64,000 nt of DNA from Anas platyrhynchos (taxonomy: Eukaryota; Chordata; Aves; Anseriformes; Anatidae): contig NC_092604.1 of NCBI RefSeq assembly GCF_047663525.1, forward strand, positions 13,069,501-13,133,500, given 5' to 3'. Under the pieces are notes generated by a model. It made no database searches. It was not told the origin of the DNA and saw only the letters and a program-made list of their open reading frames with translations. Positions within the stretch are counted from its first letter, which is position 1. The number at the start of each line of letters is the position of its first letter. Of the stretch, positions 35,441-47,090 are shown piece after piece. Position numbers and translations under genes: made by a program.

Positions 35441-37059
35441 CTCGGTCTGCAGCTGGATTGCGACAGGAAGCTGCCGGCACGCCGACGGAGCTGGGGGAGC
35501 TCGGGGGCTGCGTGGGGCAGCGGCTCACTGCCCAGCCTGGGCAGTGCCACTCCTGGCGTCAGGTGCAAAAGCTGCTTTGTGAGCCCCTAATTGCCTTCCT
35601 GGGACGTTCTTTTGGGGGGGATTAGGATTTGCTGGGTCGTGATCACTCCTGCAGTGGGCTCACATTGCTGGGATGTCCACTGCAGGCTAACGCTGGGGGA
35701 ACATTTTATCCTAAGAGTAACAGCCTGTGTGTGGTTTCAAATCCTTCCTCTGTAATGAGAAAATAAAAGCAAAAAAATTGAAACATTAGGCCTTTTTCTT
35801 AAAAAAACACCAGGAACATTTCCATTATAAACATTCCTTAAGAAAAGGAACATCTTAATTCCAGCCCTCTGATAAGCACATTTTGCACCGAGAATGCTTC
35901 TCATTTCCTGCTCGCTTTATGACCAGTCCTGGGTCTGACTCATTCCTGTCCACACCACCTGGCCGGGAGCTGCTGCGAAGGGAAGAGGCCGATGGAGGTG
36001 GGAGTGACCGGATTCCCTCTCTGGAGGACATGGCTCTCTTGTTTTCTATTTCCACTCCTTTTTACTGGAACAAAAATAGCTGTGAACAGCACTGCTCTTC
36101 CCGGAGGCTGACACTTGCCTGCAAAGGGGCAATTTTATTGTTTGTGCTCAGGAGGTTGAGCAAATCCCTTCCAGCCAGAGCAAGAAAGAGGATACAGGGG
36201 TGGTGTGAGCATGGGAGCGATGCCATCGCAGTCATCCCTGCGTGTTAGGTCTGAGCTTGCGTTCTGGCAGGAGAACAGGAATGGATGACTAAAGAGAAGG
36301 AAGCTGCATCTGATAAAAGGCCAGGCCTGGGAGAAGATGGCAGTGCTTGGTTATTCTGCTCCGCCTCAGCCTTTTCCATGCTCCCTGGGTATCACCCACG
36401 GGTGCTGTGACAGCTCCCAGTGCTGCAGTGCTGTGCCAGCAGCTCCGTGCTGCCTGGGTGCTGCAGCCAAGGGCAGGGCCGAGGGCACGGGTACAGCCCC
36501 AGCCCTGGCACTGCTGGCACGGGGCCGTCTCCATGGGCTGCTGCAGGGCCAGGCTGGGGCAGGCGGGCGGCAGAGCCTCGGGGCAGCGAGGGGAGGCTGG
36601 GTGTTATGGCACAGGCACTGCCTGGAGCACGCAGCTCATCGGGCTGCGCCATGTGCCAGAGCCCCAGGTGAAGACCCAGGGCAAGCTTCAGCTCTGCTGC
36701 TCCACGAGGTCTGCAGAGGCCGGTTCTGACCCTTCTGCCTCTTTGTTCAGCTGGGTGCTGAATGTCGAGGGTACTGGCATCCCTTGTCGGTGCCACGGAG
36801 TGAAACACCCGTGCGCCAGGCCCTGGCAGTCTCCGTGAGATGCTGGCACAAAATGCAGTGGCGCCGGGGATTCTGCCTAATCCTGGGGCTGTCAGAGCTC
36901 CTCCCTGGAGTCCAGCAGAGGGTGTCCGGTGAGGAGACAGCCCTCGGCTCCTCCTGCCTCCAGCAGCAATCCCCTCTCTTCGCCATCTAAGCAGGGCCTG
37001 AGATGCACCCTCCTACCCTCCTTGTTTCGGGAGGCAGCAGATTGGATTGCCTCCTGGTG
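35441..37059. other. noncoding stretch, AT-rich patch then GC-rich, no gene recognised
   Basis: AT-rich at 35740-35880, with an inverted repeat listed separately. It is GC-rich from 36320 to 36970 with chance frames up to 163 codons overlapping in several registers. Confidence 0.45.
35791..35848. repeat. imperfect inverted repeat, AT-rich hairpin
   Basis: CCTTTTTCTTAA at 35791-35802 pairs with TTAAGAAAAGG at 35838-35848, with one extra T in the left arm. The loop is about 35 nt and contains GGAACATTTCC, itself a near-palindrome, at 35813-35823. Confidence 0.45.
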
Positions 37060-37760
37060 CTTCCTAAAGGAGTTCTGATGTGGCAGGCTGCCTCTTGCAA
37101 ATGAGCTGAGCTGCAGCTGGGCTACTAAAATAGGTCCCAGTTTCCTCCGACAGACCAGATCTGGCTTGCAGGTGGCCTGGACCGAGTGCCAGCATGCTGG
37201 AAACTGCTACCAGGAGCAGGGTGGCAGCCGGAGCGCGCTGGACTCGCAGTAGCGGCTCCATTATCCGGCACATTGGAGCCAGCTCGCAGGCTCTCAGTTC
37301 CCAGGCACTGTGACATATGCTGTCTTAAAGCCTCCGGCAAATTGGAATCAGCTTGGCTTTTCAAAAGCCCTTTCATACAAAGGGCTGACATTTTCTGTGC
37401 TTTATTCTGGAGCTGGTTTGGGTTGTTAAAAATTATACCCAGTGGGTAGGAGCTGCCATACCTCCAATTGCTTGTGAGGCTACTCTGTATTTTATCAGCC
37501 TATTTCTTATTTTTTTTTGTAATTTCGGTGTAAGGAGAGGGGACCATTGTTTTGAAACTGTAGCAGGACTTTCCAATGGATCTGGAAATGTGCTGGTGGT
37601 AAATAGCCATCTGAGCAACCAGCCACCCCCTGGCACCTCAAGGACAAGGCCTCCAGCTGTTCCGTTATTCAGCCTGGATCGTGGGTCCAGCTGTAATTTC
37701 TGTTCTGCTAGCTTAATTCCACACCATTTTTACACTGGCTTTTGAAAAACGCGTGTTTAT
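37060..37760. other. noncoding stretch with a short perfect hairpin
   Basis: Mixed composition with a T-rich run near 37507-37519. The hairpin at 37366-37386 is listed separately. No gene was recognised. Confidence 0.4.
37366..37386. repeat. perfect 8-bp inverted repeat with 5-nt loop
   Basis: AGCCCTTT at 37366-37373 is the reverse complement of AAAGGGCT at 37379-37386, with loop CATAC. The stem and loop have good hairpin geometry, but transcription is unknown. Confidence 0.55.
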
Positions 37761-39299
37761 TCTCCCCCTGCCTTCCCCCACTAGCAGTAAATGCCTCTCA
37801 GAGGGTCACCCTGCAGGGCACTTGCCTGTAAGCTGCTCCCCGCGCTGTGCCCAGGCTCGTGCCCACGGGGAGGTGGGAGACGCCTGCAGGGTGGATCTGT
37901 CTGAATCCAGCCGTGGTGCTGAGCCGGAAGGGTGCAAACGGTGGGAAAAGCAGAGCTGCCTTGTCCTGTCTGGGTGTCCGCACACCCAGGGGTACAGGCG
38001 TACGTACAGTAGCACCAAATGCAGCGCAGGCCTTCGGACTCTCTTCCAGGACGCCCTGGGAAGGCTGGTCCGCCTTGGATCTTCATCTGGCAATGTTTTC
38101 TTTCCCTTAGTGGAGCAACTCCTCCTCGTTCACGTTGCAGCAGGGCCGGCGCTGTCATTTCCACAGCAGGGGCAGGGGAACGGGGCCAGGTTGTAGAAGG
38201 AGATGTGGGGAAAACACAGGAGCAGAACCCGCTGGCAAGCCGGGACAGGTGACCCGACAGGCACTTCAAAGGGATGTAATATTTGACTACCAGTAAGAAA
38301 TACCAGGGTGGAATTGGGAGACACAACATCTGGCTGGGAAGCGGGGTGTGCATAAGACTTTTGAATCATTTTTCAAAGGAAATGGCATCGCTTCAGCCCC
38401 GTGACTCCCCGCTGGCCCAAGCACGAGGTCAGAGCAGTGACTAATCGCTACAGCTAATTTAGCTTCTGTGCCTGTTCCAGGAACAAGGTGGTGTGTCGGA
38501 GCACGACTTTCACTTCTGTTCTACAATAACTGCTTCAGACTCCGACACTGTATGTTCACAGGTACTCCAGGCAGAAGCTCAGCTTTCGGGGCTGAGCAGT
38601 GAGAGCAGTGCCACGGGTTTGTTCCTGGTGCCCTGCCCGGGGGAGCTGTGGGCAGTTCTGGTCCAAGTGCCCATGTGGGGAACTACAGGCTGGGCTCGTG
38701 AGTGATGCTGCCTCCAGGGTCTTGACATTTTCTCCTCTTGATGATTTATAACAAGGAATGCTCCTAGAAGAGTCAAATAAGCACCCTGCTGCGCCACGGG
38801 GATGAGCCACAGGGGGTTGCACTGCCCTGGTGAATATTCGGGGGGGACGGGGCCACCTCTCGAAGCTGCAGACGCAGCCCTGTGCCTGGGAGCAGCACCA
38901 CAGGGCCCTCACCCTCCTCAGACTGCTTCCCTGTAGGATGTGATGTGGAACCCCCTTCCCTGCTCCCCTCCCTGCAAAGCCTCCCTAATTGCGGCTCGGT
39001 GCCACCGCAGCTCCTCCCGTGCCCCTCTGGCTGCCTTGCGGGAGGCGTCCTGGCCCGGGGAAAGCAGCGCGAGTCGTGCAGGGGCCGAGCGCTCAGTTTT
39101 CTGTTCTGATTCTTGGTTAGCTCAGTCCCACAGGCGACGTGGAGAACCCGAAGCTACAAAGGGCTGATTTGTCTTGTCCCTGCGTTGTCTAATGGCTGCT
39201 GCACCATGCTCCAGAGCTCAGTCCACTCCAGCCCATTAGATCACCCCACTGAAGTGGAGAAAATGAAACGTGTCCTTTCCTTGCCAGGGACTCTGTAAA
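37761..39299. other. noncoding stretch, nothing recognised
   Basis: GC-rich with long chance frames (190 codons minus, 37781-38353; 147 codons plus, 37753-38196) that overlap each other on opposite strands. Neither resembles a known protein. Confidence 0.45.
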
Positions 39300-39480
39300 C
39301 AGTAAGAAAAGATGAGAACTAAGCCCTCCCCGGCCAGAGAGATTGCTCTAATGATATTTGCTTTGAGCAGGCATATCTATATTAATTTGCTTTGGGTTGG
39401 CTTGATTGTCTTGATAAAGATTACAGTAGACTGGAGGAAAGTTTAGAGGAAAGTGAATTGTTTAATTGCCATCCAGCAGT
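39300..39480. promoter_or_regulatory. AT-rich island, candidate CNE
   Basis: GCTCTAATGATATTTGC near 39346, CTATATTAATTTGC near 39377, CTTGATTGTCTTGATAAAG near 39401 and GTTTAATTGCC near 39459 give a clustered set of homeodomain-like and SOX/TCF-like words. Confidence 0.33.
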
Positions 39481-40560
39481 GGGGGTAGGTCTGGCCTTCC
39501 TGTGTCCGCAGAGAGGTTTAATAGAAACACTTGGTTTGGTATGAATGGAATATGAATGGAAATGTGTGTGTGTATCTCCATGTGTGAAAACGCAGCAGAA
39601 GAAATGACAGAAGGGTTAAAAGAAAAGGTATCTGCTAATTGCTACACAACACCATATGTGAGATTTCATTCACATGAGGACAAGGAGCAAACTGACCTGA
39701 AGATAAGGTGGGAGAAGATGGAGAACAGAGCTGGAGCCATAAATACCCAGATAAGGAAAAGAAAACTGTGAAATTCAGGGATTCTGTGCAAGGCTTCTGA
39801 GGGTGAGACGAAGCAATGAGGCAGAAGTTCCCGGAGTCCACTCCTAAGCAGTACAAAGAGCAAGCTGTGTGTGTGTCCTCCAGAGCACACCAGTGGCTTG
39901 GTGCTGCACCGTCCAGCCACTGAGACACGTGAGCCTCACATGAAGGAAAAATCAAGCACTGCACGTCCCAGCGCAGCATAATGCTTCAGCAAAAGGCCTA
40001 AGCAGTAGCTTAAATTCAAGCACATCATTAAGTGAGTTAGTGAGGGGAGAAGTGCTGCTCGTTTGGCCCTCTCCTTGCTTTCACAGGCGTGAGAACTCTA
40101 TTTTCAAGGCTCCTGTTGCAATTTCGTAATTAACAGCAGCAAAGACTTCCCACGAGGCTGTGGAAATGGCGTGGCTTCTACCTCGGCGGTGTGCAGCTGA
40201 GCAGAAGTCTGCAGAAATAGCAGAACACCACCGAGGAAGCTGCGGGGACGCTCTGCGATGCTGCAAGAGTCGGGCTGTGTCCGTGCCCTGCGCGGTGAGG
40301 GTCAGGGTTTGGCTGTTCGGGACTTCCCACAGCAGCTCGCTGCCATCCCTCTACCCGCACTGCTGCATCCCGGGCTGTGGCAGCTCGGTGCCACGGATAA
40401 CAACGAGGGATTTGTGTGTTCCTGCTGTGACTCGTCATATGGAAACCACGAGATACTTCCCTGTGATTGCTTGTATCAGAGTGGCTCTGGCACGAAATGG
40501 CTCTGGCATTACCTTCCTAGCTCTCCAGGGTCTTGGTTTGCCCTTCCCATTGCTGGCTGC
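39481..40560. other. noncoding stretch with short GT run
   Basis: A short (GT)n run at 39563-39573 lies in otherwise mixed sequence. Frames at 39556-39771 and 40160-40579 show no recognisable protein feature. Confidence 0.4.
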
Positions 40561-40720
40561 TGAGCACTCATATCAATAACTTGCTATTAACATATTTGGG
40601 AAACGTAATAGCAATTAATAGGATTCCAATAGAGGCTTCCACAGCTTCATTTCAACACTCAGATAGGACCTGAAGTGTAACTTCACATTGAGCTTCGGCT
40701 TCAGGCTGCCTGTCGCACTG
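40561..40720. promoter_or_regulatory. short AT-rich island, candidate CNE
   Basis: ATATCAATAACTTGC near 40570, CTATTAACATATTTGGG near 40586 and TAGCAATTAATAGG near 40608 lie in a compact AT-rich block with GC-rich flanks. Confidence 0.3.
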
Positions 40721-42530
40721 ATTCTCACCGGTGGAAAGTCAGAGCAGGGAGATAAAGCAGGAGCCTCTGGGCTCTGATCCACAGCCACGGCCGTACCACC
40801 AGCAGGTACGTGGCCTCTGTCCTGCTGTGCAGGCCTTGGTGCCAGCAGAGCCAAGGGGACAGCGTGGGCAGACCCCCAGCCCCGTGCTGCTCCTGGAACC
40901 CTCCGCTCCCTGCTGCAACTGGAGACGAGGCAGAGTGAACTTTTTCCACTCCTCGGCCAGAGCCCAGCTGCCCTCGGGGTGTGCGGACGGCAGGCAGCGA
41001 GGGGCACTGCCGCTGGGGTATTTCTGACGTGACTAAAAATAGGCAGGAATGGTCTAGGAACTGGGAATCTCCTGGGACACCGGCCTCGCCGAGCTCCGCA
41101 CACCAGGAAGCTTAGGGACGTTTTGGGTAAAAATCTTCAGATGAAACGAGCTACCTGGAACCTGTGGGATTTTCCTCCTCAGTGATTTATGGGGAAATAT
41201 CCGCTGTCCTCAGCATTGCCTGCATGCAGCCCTGAGACTGGGCCTCCCTCGGCCCTGCTCCCTCCCCAGTGGGTCAGCTTTGGTAAATGCCTCAATGTGT
41301 GTCAGAGCTTGTGACAAGGGGTGGGCGCCCTACAAATACCTGCAATTTCCAAACCCAACCTTTGAAGTCCACACAGCCCTGCACGCTGGGACAGACAAGG
41401 AAATTTCAGCATTTCATTGTGTCATCTCCAGCTTAACACAAATTACTTAATGCGGAGCTGTGACTGCAGGCACACAGTGCTGTTTCCTGTCCTGGTTTCA
41501 GCAATATTGAATTTCCCCAGCCCTACCAGGCCTCGGCTCCTCGTTGCACTCGCAGAGACCAGCCATTAGAAACGGGAGGGAAGGAGAAGGGGAGCAGCTC
41601 CTGGAGCCGCATCCACCGGCTGCTGGGGAAGGCAGGAAGAGGAGATGGCCTCGCTCCTAACCAGCTGGAGCCCCCCTTCCCTGCAGCCCGGTGCCCAGGG
41701 ACATGGTCAAGCTGTGCCCAGACCTGGCTTTCCCGGCCGGGCTGTCCCTGCTCTGAACACCTTTGTTCTGGGCTCACGTCCCTCTTCTCTCCCCTGTTCT
41801 CCCAGTACCCTGGTGGCCAGGCAAGGCGTGCTTTCACCTCGTGCTTTCACCTTGTATCAAAACCAGGGACTGTGCTGTGAAGCCCTTGCTACCAGGGCAA
41901 GAAAAACCAGGAGCGAGTGCGGCTCTGCGGGTGAGCTGCCTGGGGAGAAAACCTGGAAGGCAGAGCTTGGCCCCAGCCCGATCCTGGTGGCCCCTAAAGA
42001 CAGCGAACATGACGCCACATACCAAAATGCCTTTTTTTTTTCCTTTTTTTCTTCTTGTTTTTGAACAGGAAGAAAACAAACCAAGCAGTGAGGATGTGAG
42101 GGAAGAGGGAGAGGGCTGAGGTCTGGGACCGTGCACCACAGCAGGTAGCTGGGGGCAGCACTGCTCGGCCCCTCGTGGGCTCGGTGCTGGGAGCAGGGCC
42201 CTGGGCTCGCTGCGCGCTGGGCACAGCAGAGGCCAGGCACAGGTTTGTGTCCCGGAGCATGAGAGACACCACGCTGCCCCCAGGGATGATGAAGGCTGTT
42301 TTATTTGGGATTTAGGGACAGGATTTTGCTCTGCAGCAAACAAGCAGCCCTGAGCTTCTCTCCGTGCTGAGCAGCCTCCAGGAGCGCCGCTCCCGCCCGC
42401 CGCGGGGCTCTCGGGGTGCGAGCGTGGGGGCACGCGGCGGGTGGCTGCCTTCTGAAGTGCCACCGAGCTGCAGAGGAGCGCTAGGAACAGCCTGGGGCCC
42501 CCAGAGCAGGTTGCGGGAGCACAGCAGGCA
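40721..42530. other. noncoding stretch with T-rich tract, no gene recognised
   Basis: GC-rich. A pyrimidine tract with T10 and T7 runs lies at 42031-42060. The longest frame of the window, 303 codons on the minus strand (41834-42745), runs through this tract, where it reads as Lys-rich, and into the AT-rich island at right. It has no domain and is treated as chance. Confidence 0.5.
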
Positions 42531-42790
42531 CTGCTCCAATTTGACAAGCACAGTGAGTGATTAATGAGCCAGGGAAAACAGGGTGACACATGCAAATACC
42601 GGAGATCTACAGAGGAAATGCTGAGGATCAAGTCCACCTTTGTAAACAGAAATATCTCTATTATTGGGGAAGACAAGAAGGGAGCAGAGAAGCTCTCTGA
42701 CTTCCCCAGACAGTCTCTAATGATACTTTCTGCAGTTTGCATCAATCCAGATTAAGCTTTGGGCTGACACAGACGGATCTTAACTAGGCT
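42531..42790. promoter_or_regulatory. AT-rich island, candidate conserved noncoding element
   Basis: GAGTGATTAATGAGCC near 42553, ATGCAAATACC near 42590 (octamer-like), TTTGTAAACAG near 42639 (forkhead-like), CTCTAATGATAC near 42714 and CCAGATTAAGC near 42747 lie in about 250 bp. The mix of octamer, forkhead and homeodomain-like words is enhancer-like. Confidence 0.38.
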
Positions 42791-44030
42791 CTCGTCCAAT
42801 GGGGCCGCGTGTTCCCCTGTCCCCTGCCTCTGCCGTGCTGAGCCCGGCTCCGCGCCTGACACAGAGGATCTGCACATCCCTTTGAGCAGCCAGCCCCGCT
42901 CCCCTCATCGCTCTGCCAAATGAGGCTCTGGTTTCACTGCGATGAGGAGCGCTGCGGTGATGAGGACAGTCCACGAGCAGGAGGAAGTGGGTTCGGGCTG
43001 TGGCTGTTGTTGTTGCGGACGTTTACTCGGGAAGGAATTGGGGCAGCTGGGAGAGGTGCTGAAGGAGGCACTCACAGCGTCCCAGGGCGCCTCTGCCAGC
43101 ACAAAGCCCCTTCCACGGCGTGTCCCTGGGAATCCTGCTCCAGCCCTGGGCTGGGCCTTAGAGAAAAAGCTCCAGTTTTGGGGAACAACTCCAGTCAGGG
43201 TTGTGGGCAATGGGGAATGCTGCTGTGGTGGCCTGGGCTGGTGTCCTGCAGGTCTGGGGCAGGACGAGCGGTGCCGGCGGGGCGCTTGCAGCAGTGCCAT
43301 CCGACGGATCACACAGGCTCTCCTCTGAAGGAGGGTTCATTGCTGCCTCTGCACAGATCGATAATTATGTCTCTTCTCTCCATCTGTGGAGCAAAGTCTT
43401 GGCCTTCTGGTGCATGGTCAGATCAAACTTCTAACACTATCCCAAGTCACACAAAATGGGAGAATTTCAAGGATGAGATTTGCAGAGTTATTGTGGAGTC
43501 CATTTTCTTTTGATGCCAATGGGAGATTTAAAACCTGTATTTCAGTGCAAGGAAGGTTGAATAATGTGGAAGCTCCTTGGGCCATACAGCTGTGGCACTG
43601 GGACTCATCCACCATCAGCTGCGGATTTACTTGTACCAACCTGAGCCTCTGGTGTGTGCCTGCTGCTCACACAGGTGATCCCAGGGCTCGTGGTGCCCTT
43701 TCCCCCACGGGGCAGTGGAGAAAACGTCCTGAGCACCGCCTGGTGAGCGCAGGGTGGGTATTCTGGGGCAAGAGGGGGCATGAGAAGCACAACAGAGAAG
43801 CCGTGTGTCAGTCAGGGGTGCCCATGTCTGCAGCAGGGAAGGGAGCAAGGTAATTGACTTTTCCAGGCGTGTGTTATCTGGAAACTTTCTCCCAGCTGGT
43901 GAGAGCCTACGGAAACACAGAAGTGGTTGGTAATTGCAACCTGCACAGTGCACACGCTGCTGAGGTGAAGCCTTCTGCTTCTTGAGAAGGCGCGAGCTTG
44001 GAAGGGTTCTGGGCTTGATTGTCATTCTAG
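42791..44030. other. GC-rich noncoding stretch, nothing recognised
   Basis: Chance frames up to 197 codons (42920-43513, plus) overlap in several registers. TGATGCCAATGGGAG near 43513 faintly resembles old amniote repeat text. No gene was recognised. Confidence 0.45.
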
Positions 44031-44310
44031 ACAAGTGTATCCTGACATCCTTTCCTTTTTACTATAAATCAGAAGCAAAATGAATAAATTAGTTATTGAA
44101 GTTCCTTGTGGGCTTCATTGATGCGATTGCAGGTGGAAAAGACAGGTAACATAACCAGAGGGAATTGGTGTCAAGGCTGCTCCTTACAGCCCCAGATTAT
44201 GTCACCAATCAGCTGGTGAAATAAAGAGATTTCCCGCGTATATTTAGTAAATCAACATGACAATGTCATATACAATCGGAGTTAATTAGGCAAGCCTTCT
44301 CGCTGCGTAC
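44031..44310. promoter_or_regulatory. AT-rich island, strong candidate conserved noncoding element
   Basis: ATGAATAAATTAGTTATTG at 44080-44098 is followed by CTTCATTGATGCG near 44112, GTCACCAATCAGCTGG near 44200 (CCAAT box plus CAGCTG E-box), TATATTTAGTAAATC near 44239 and GTTAATTAGG near 44281. It abuts a CpG-rich patch at right, an arrangement often seen where an enhancer or promoter lies beside a CpG cluster. Confidence 0.4.
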
Positions 44311-44330
44311 AGCATGCCTCGTGCCTTCAA

Positions 44331-44480
44331 GGTAGAGCGGCTCCGCCACCGCCGCCGCCGCGCGAGTGCCAGGGGAGCGGCCGGGGCAGCGCTGGCTGTG
44401 AGCACCTCCGGCAGCGTCCTCGGGGCTGCAGAGCCGGGGTGGCCATGGGCAGCTCCGTGCAGGCTGTGCCATGCTGGCTG
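44331..44480. promoter_or_regulatory. small CpG-rich patch with CCG triplets
   Basis: CCG triplets at about 44343-44360 run into CGCGCGAG, followed by AGCGGCCGGGG. CpG frequency is locally high, beside the AT-rich island at 44031-44310. It may be a small CpG island or an unmethylated enhancer patch. A 174-codon frame (44314-44838) starts here but is composition-driven. Confidence 0.35.
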
Positions 44481-47008
44481 TGCCGTGCCACCCGTCCCCA
44501 CAGCCCTACAGCCACGACCTGCTGCATCGCCGCTCATCACACGCGCAGCCCCCAGCATGCTCCAAGTACGCACGAGGCTCGCTTACAGGTCAAGGAGGGA
44601 CAAAAGTGGCCACAACCCCTGCCCCTCCTCTGGCCGCTCGCGGCTCGCTGGCATGTCCAGGGCAAAAGGCGTTTGGTCTCCGAAGGCCTCTCCGTCCCCT
44701 CGGCCCCGGGAGGAGAGGCCAAGTGTAGGGCAAGGAGGTGACGTGTCCGGGGTCAGCCCCGCGCCATCTCCTCGCTCTGACCAGGGGACTCCCATCTGGT
44801 TCGGTTCAGCTGTCAGCCCCGGAGCAGAGTGGCAGTAACAAAAGGCTTTTTCAGACATAATCCCGCTAAACGGAGACAATCCTGTTATGTTTCCAGGCGA
44901 CAGGAATTGAGACTTTAGTGCCAGAGTGTGAGGACTCTGCCCTAAGGGCTTTGTTTCAGGACTCGATGTCAGGTGATCCCGGGGCCAGCCCGGTCTTTGT
45001 GCCCTGCAGCAGCACAGATTAAGCCCCAAACATGTATTTTTAAACGGAGCAAAGCCCAGGAGGTGTGACACACAATCTGGGACGGGGAGGAGAACCAGAC
45101 CAGCATCCCAGCAAGGGGGATTAGTCTGGCCAAGACAATAGCAGCCCCGAATCTCCGAGGGGCACGGCCTGACATGGCAGCTGAGGGCTGCCCTGCCCGC
45201 CCCATGCCAGCCACCCCAGCCTGCCAAAGTTCAAATGTCTGACAAGCGTCACACCGCCGCTCCTGTATTCCCAGCCCATGTGTCCCCGATCCCCAGCAGA
45301 GGCCAGCTAATACCCAATTAACGGGATTCTTTCTAATGAACCGAGCCTGAACCGCCAGCCACTCCATCCTTTAATCTCTCCCAGCCGGAGCGGAAGGGCT
45401 TGGCAGGTGTCCCCGCAGGCGGGGGGGACACGGCAGGCCTGGCGTGCCAACGCGCAGCCCCTCGCCGAGCCCCCGGCATGCAGCGCTCCGCGTTTGTCCC
45501 CGCTCGGTCACAGCCCTGCTCCTACCTGCCAGCGACCCCTTTGCTCGCCGTGCCTGGTGTGAAGGGTCAGCGCCACGGTGCCCGGGTGTCCCCTTAGCCG
45601 TGTCTCCCTGCCACAGGGGACAGACAGCCCCTGGCACGAGGCTCGGGGATGTGGGGCAGAACGGATGGCAGGCAGGGGGTACGGCCAGCCCAGAGACCTC
45701 GCTGCTGCCGATGGCACTGGGCATTTTTGGGAGCCCCCCCCTGCCTCCCAGCCCCTCGGTGGCTGCAGGGGGCCTTGCAGGGACGCGGTCCCGGGGTTCG
45801 TTTGGCTTCGGGAGCATCAGAGCGAAGCTGCTTCTGCTGCCAAGCTGTGGCTGCCCCGCTTTACAGGGGCTGTTGTGCAAACTAGACTTTTCCCTCTGCT
45901 GATCTCAAAAGAAGAAATCTGAGATGCTGCCACAAGCTAGGAAATCCCCTGCACGCCGTATCTCAGTTCCACCAGCCTTATCTCCGCTCACAGGGGCTGT
46001 GTGCGTGCAGCAGGCATCCCGGCAGCCGCCGGCAGAGCAGAGCCTGAAGATGCAGCAGTGTGGGTGCTGTGGAATCTGGGTTCTGGGCCAAAGGAGGCCA
46101 TGGGGAAGGGAAGCTCACATGAACAGCAATCTCTGCTGGCTGGGGACAGCCCACGCTCCTCCTGTGCCTCCCTGGCTGCAGGTAGAAGCTGCGGGAGCTG
46201 CTGCTGGGCTGTGCGGGAGCCGGTCCTGCCCTGAGCAGCGTGGCCGGCCATAGAAATCTTTGACTTTGCCGCTGTGAGCCAGGGCAGCTCCTGCTTTTTG
46301 AGTGGGTGTCGGTCTGTTATCTGGAGCAGCCATCATTCCCAGCCTGGCCCCACAGAGCTGTGGGTGTGAGAGGTGCAGTCAGCACGCTGAAGGGGTGCTG
46401 CAGCTCCCAGATCATCCTGAGCACGACTCCATCCTCTGTGTGCGGGGCTGGCACAGGGCTTAGCAAGGCTCACCCATGCCAGTGAATTGCCTTTATTTCC
46501 CTGGTCACAGTTCTTGAGTTTTTGTACTTAGAAAGGCAGAGCAGGGGACTCACAGCTTGAATTACCTGGCCAGGGAACCAGGGGAGCTGCAAGCCCTGCC
46601 GGATCTGTTCAGCAGAAGAGCGAGGGGCAGGTTAGGGTCGGGAAGGAAACAAACCTCGCCTCCCTCCGCAGCGCAGCAGGAACCTGTAGGTGGGAGGGAA
46701 ACTCCCCCGGGGCTCCAGGATGGCACTGACAGCCCTGAGCAGTGCTGCAGAGATGCGGATGTTCATGGTGGGACTGCGGCTGCCGGGATGGCAGCAGCCT
46801 CCCGGCCCGTTGCAGCTGGGTGTCACCGGCTGCCCCTCGGAGCTCCGGCTGCTTCGCCAGCTCTGCAGGGAGCCAGGAGCCGCTGGGTCTGGAGGGTGGG
46901 GGCTGAGTGCCCAAGTCCAGCAGACAGTCGTGCAGCACCGTTGCAGCACCGTATTTCTTTCATCTGCAAATCTTGCCGTGCTTCAGACGTGTGAGTGATG
47001 ACCAAAAC
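44481..47008. other. GC-rich noncoding stretch, no gene recognised
   Basis: Several long chance frames on both strands (up to 214 codons). A small AT-richer patch at 44830-44940 and CCAATTAACGGG near 45314 are possible regulatory bits. No RNA gene was recognised. Confidence 0.5.
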
Positions 47009-47090
47009 CACCCCGAGGAAGTGGTGAGAGAGAATTATCCCAGCTTACCAACGGGGAAAGTAAGACACCGAGACAAAGAGCTCGTTTAGA
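47009..47090 (-). mobile_element. MIR-type SINE fragment
   Basis: Read on the plus strand, ACCCCGAGGAAGTGG, GAATTATCCC and ACGGGGAAAGTAAGACACCGA follow the order of the reverse complement of MIR: the CCCTGTGAGGTAGG part, then ATTATCCCCATTTTA, then GGGGAAACTGAGGCA. The fragment is diverged and lacks a recognisable end. Confidence 0.55.

Noticed and set aside
41834-42745. 303-codon minus-strand open frame, the longest in the window
   Set aside because: It reads through a poly-pyrimidine tract as a Lys-rich run and through an AT-rich island, has no domain or repeat structure, and is overlapped by other long frames. It looks like chance in stop-poor GC-rich DNA.
44314-44838. 174-codon frame starting in the CCG-rich patch
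   Set aside because: Arg/Ala/Pro/Ser composition follows from CpG-rich DNA. No other support for a start or splice structure.
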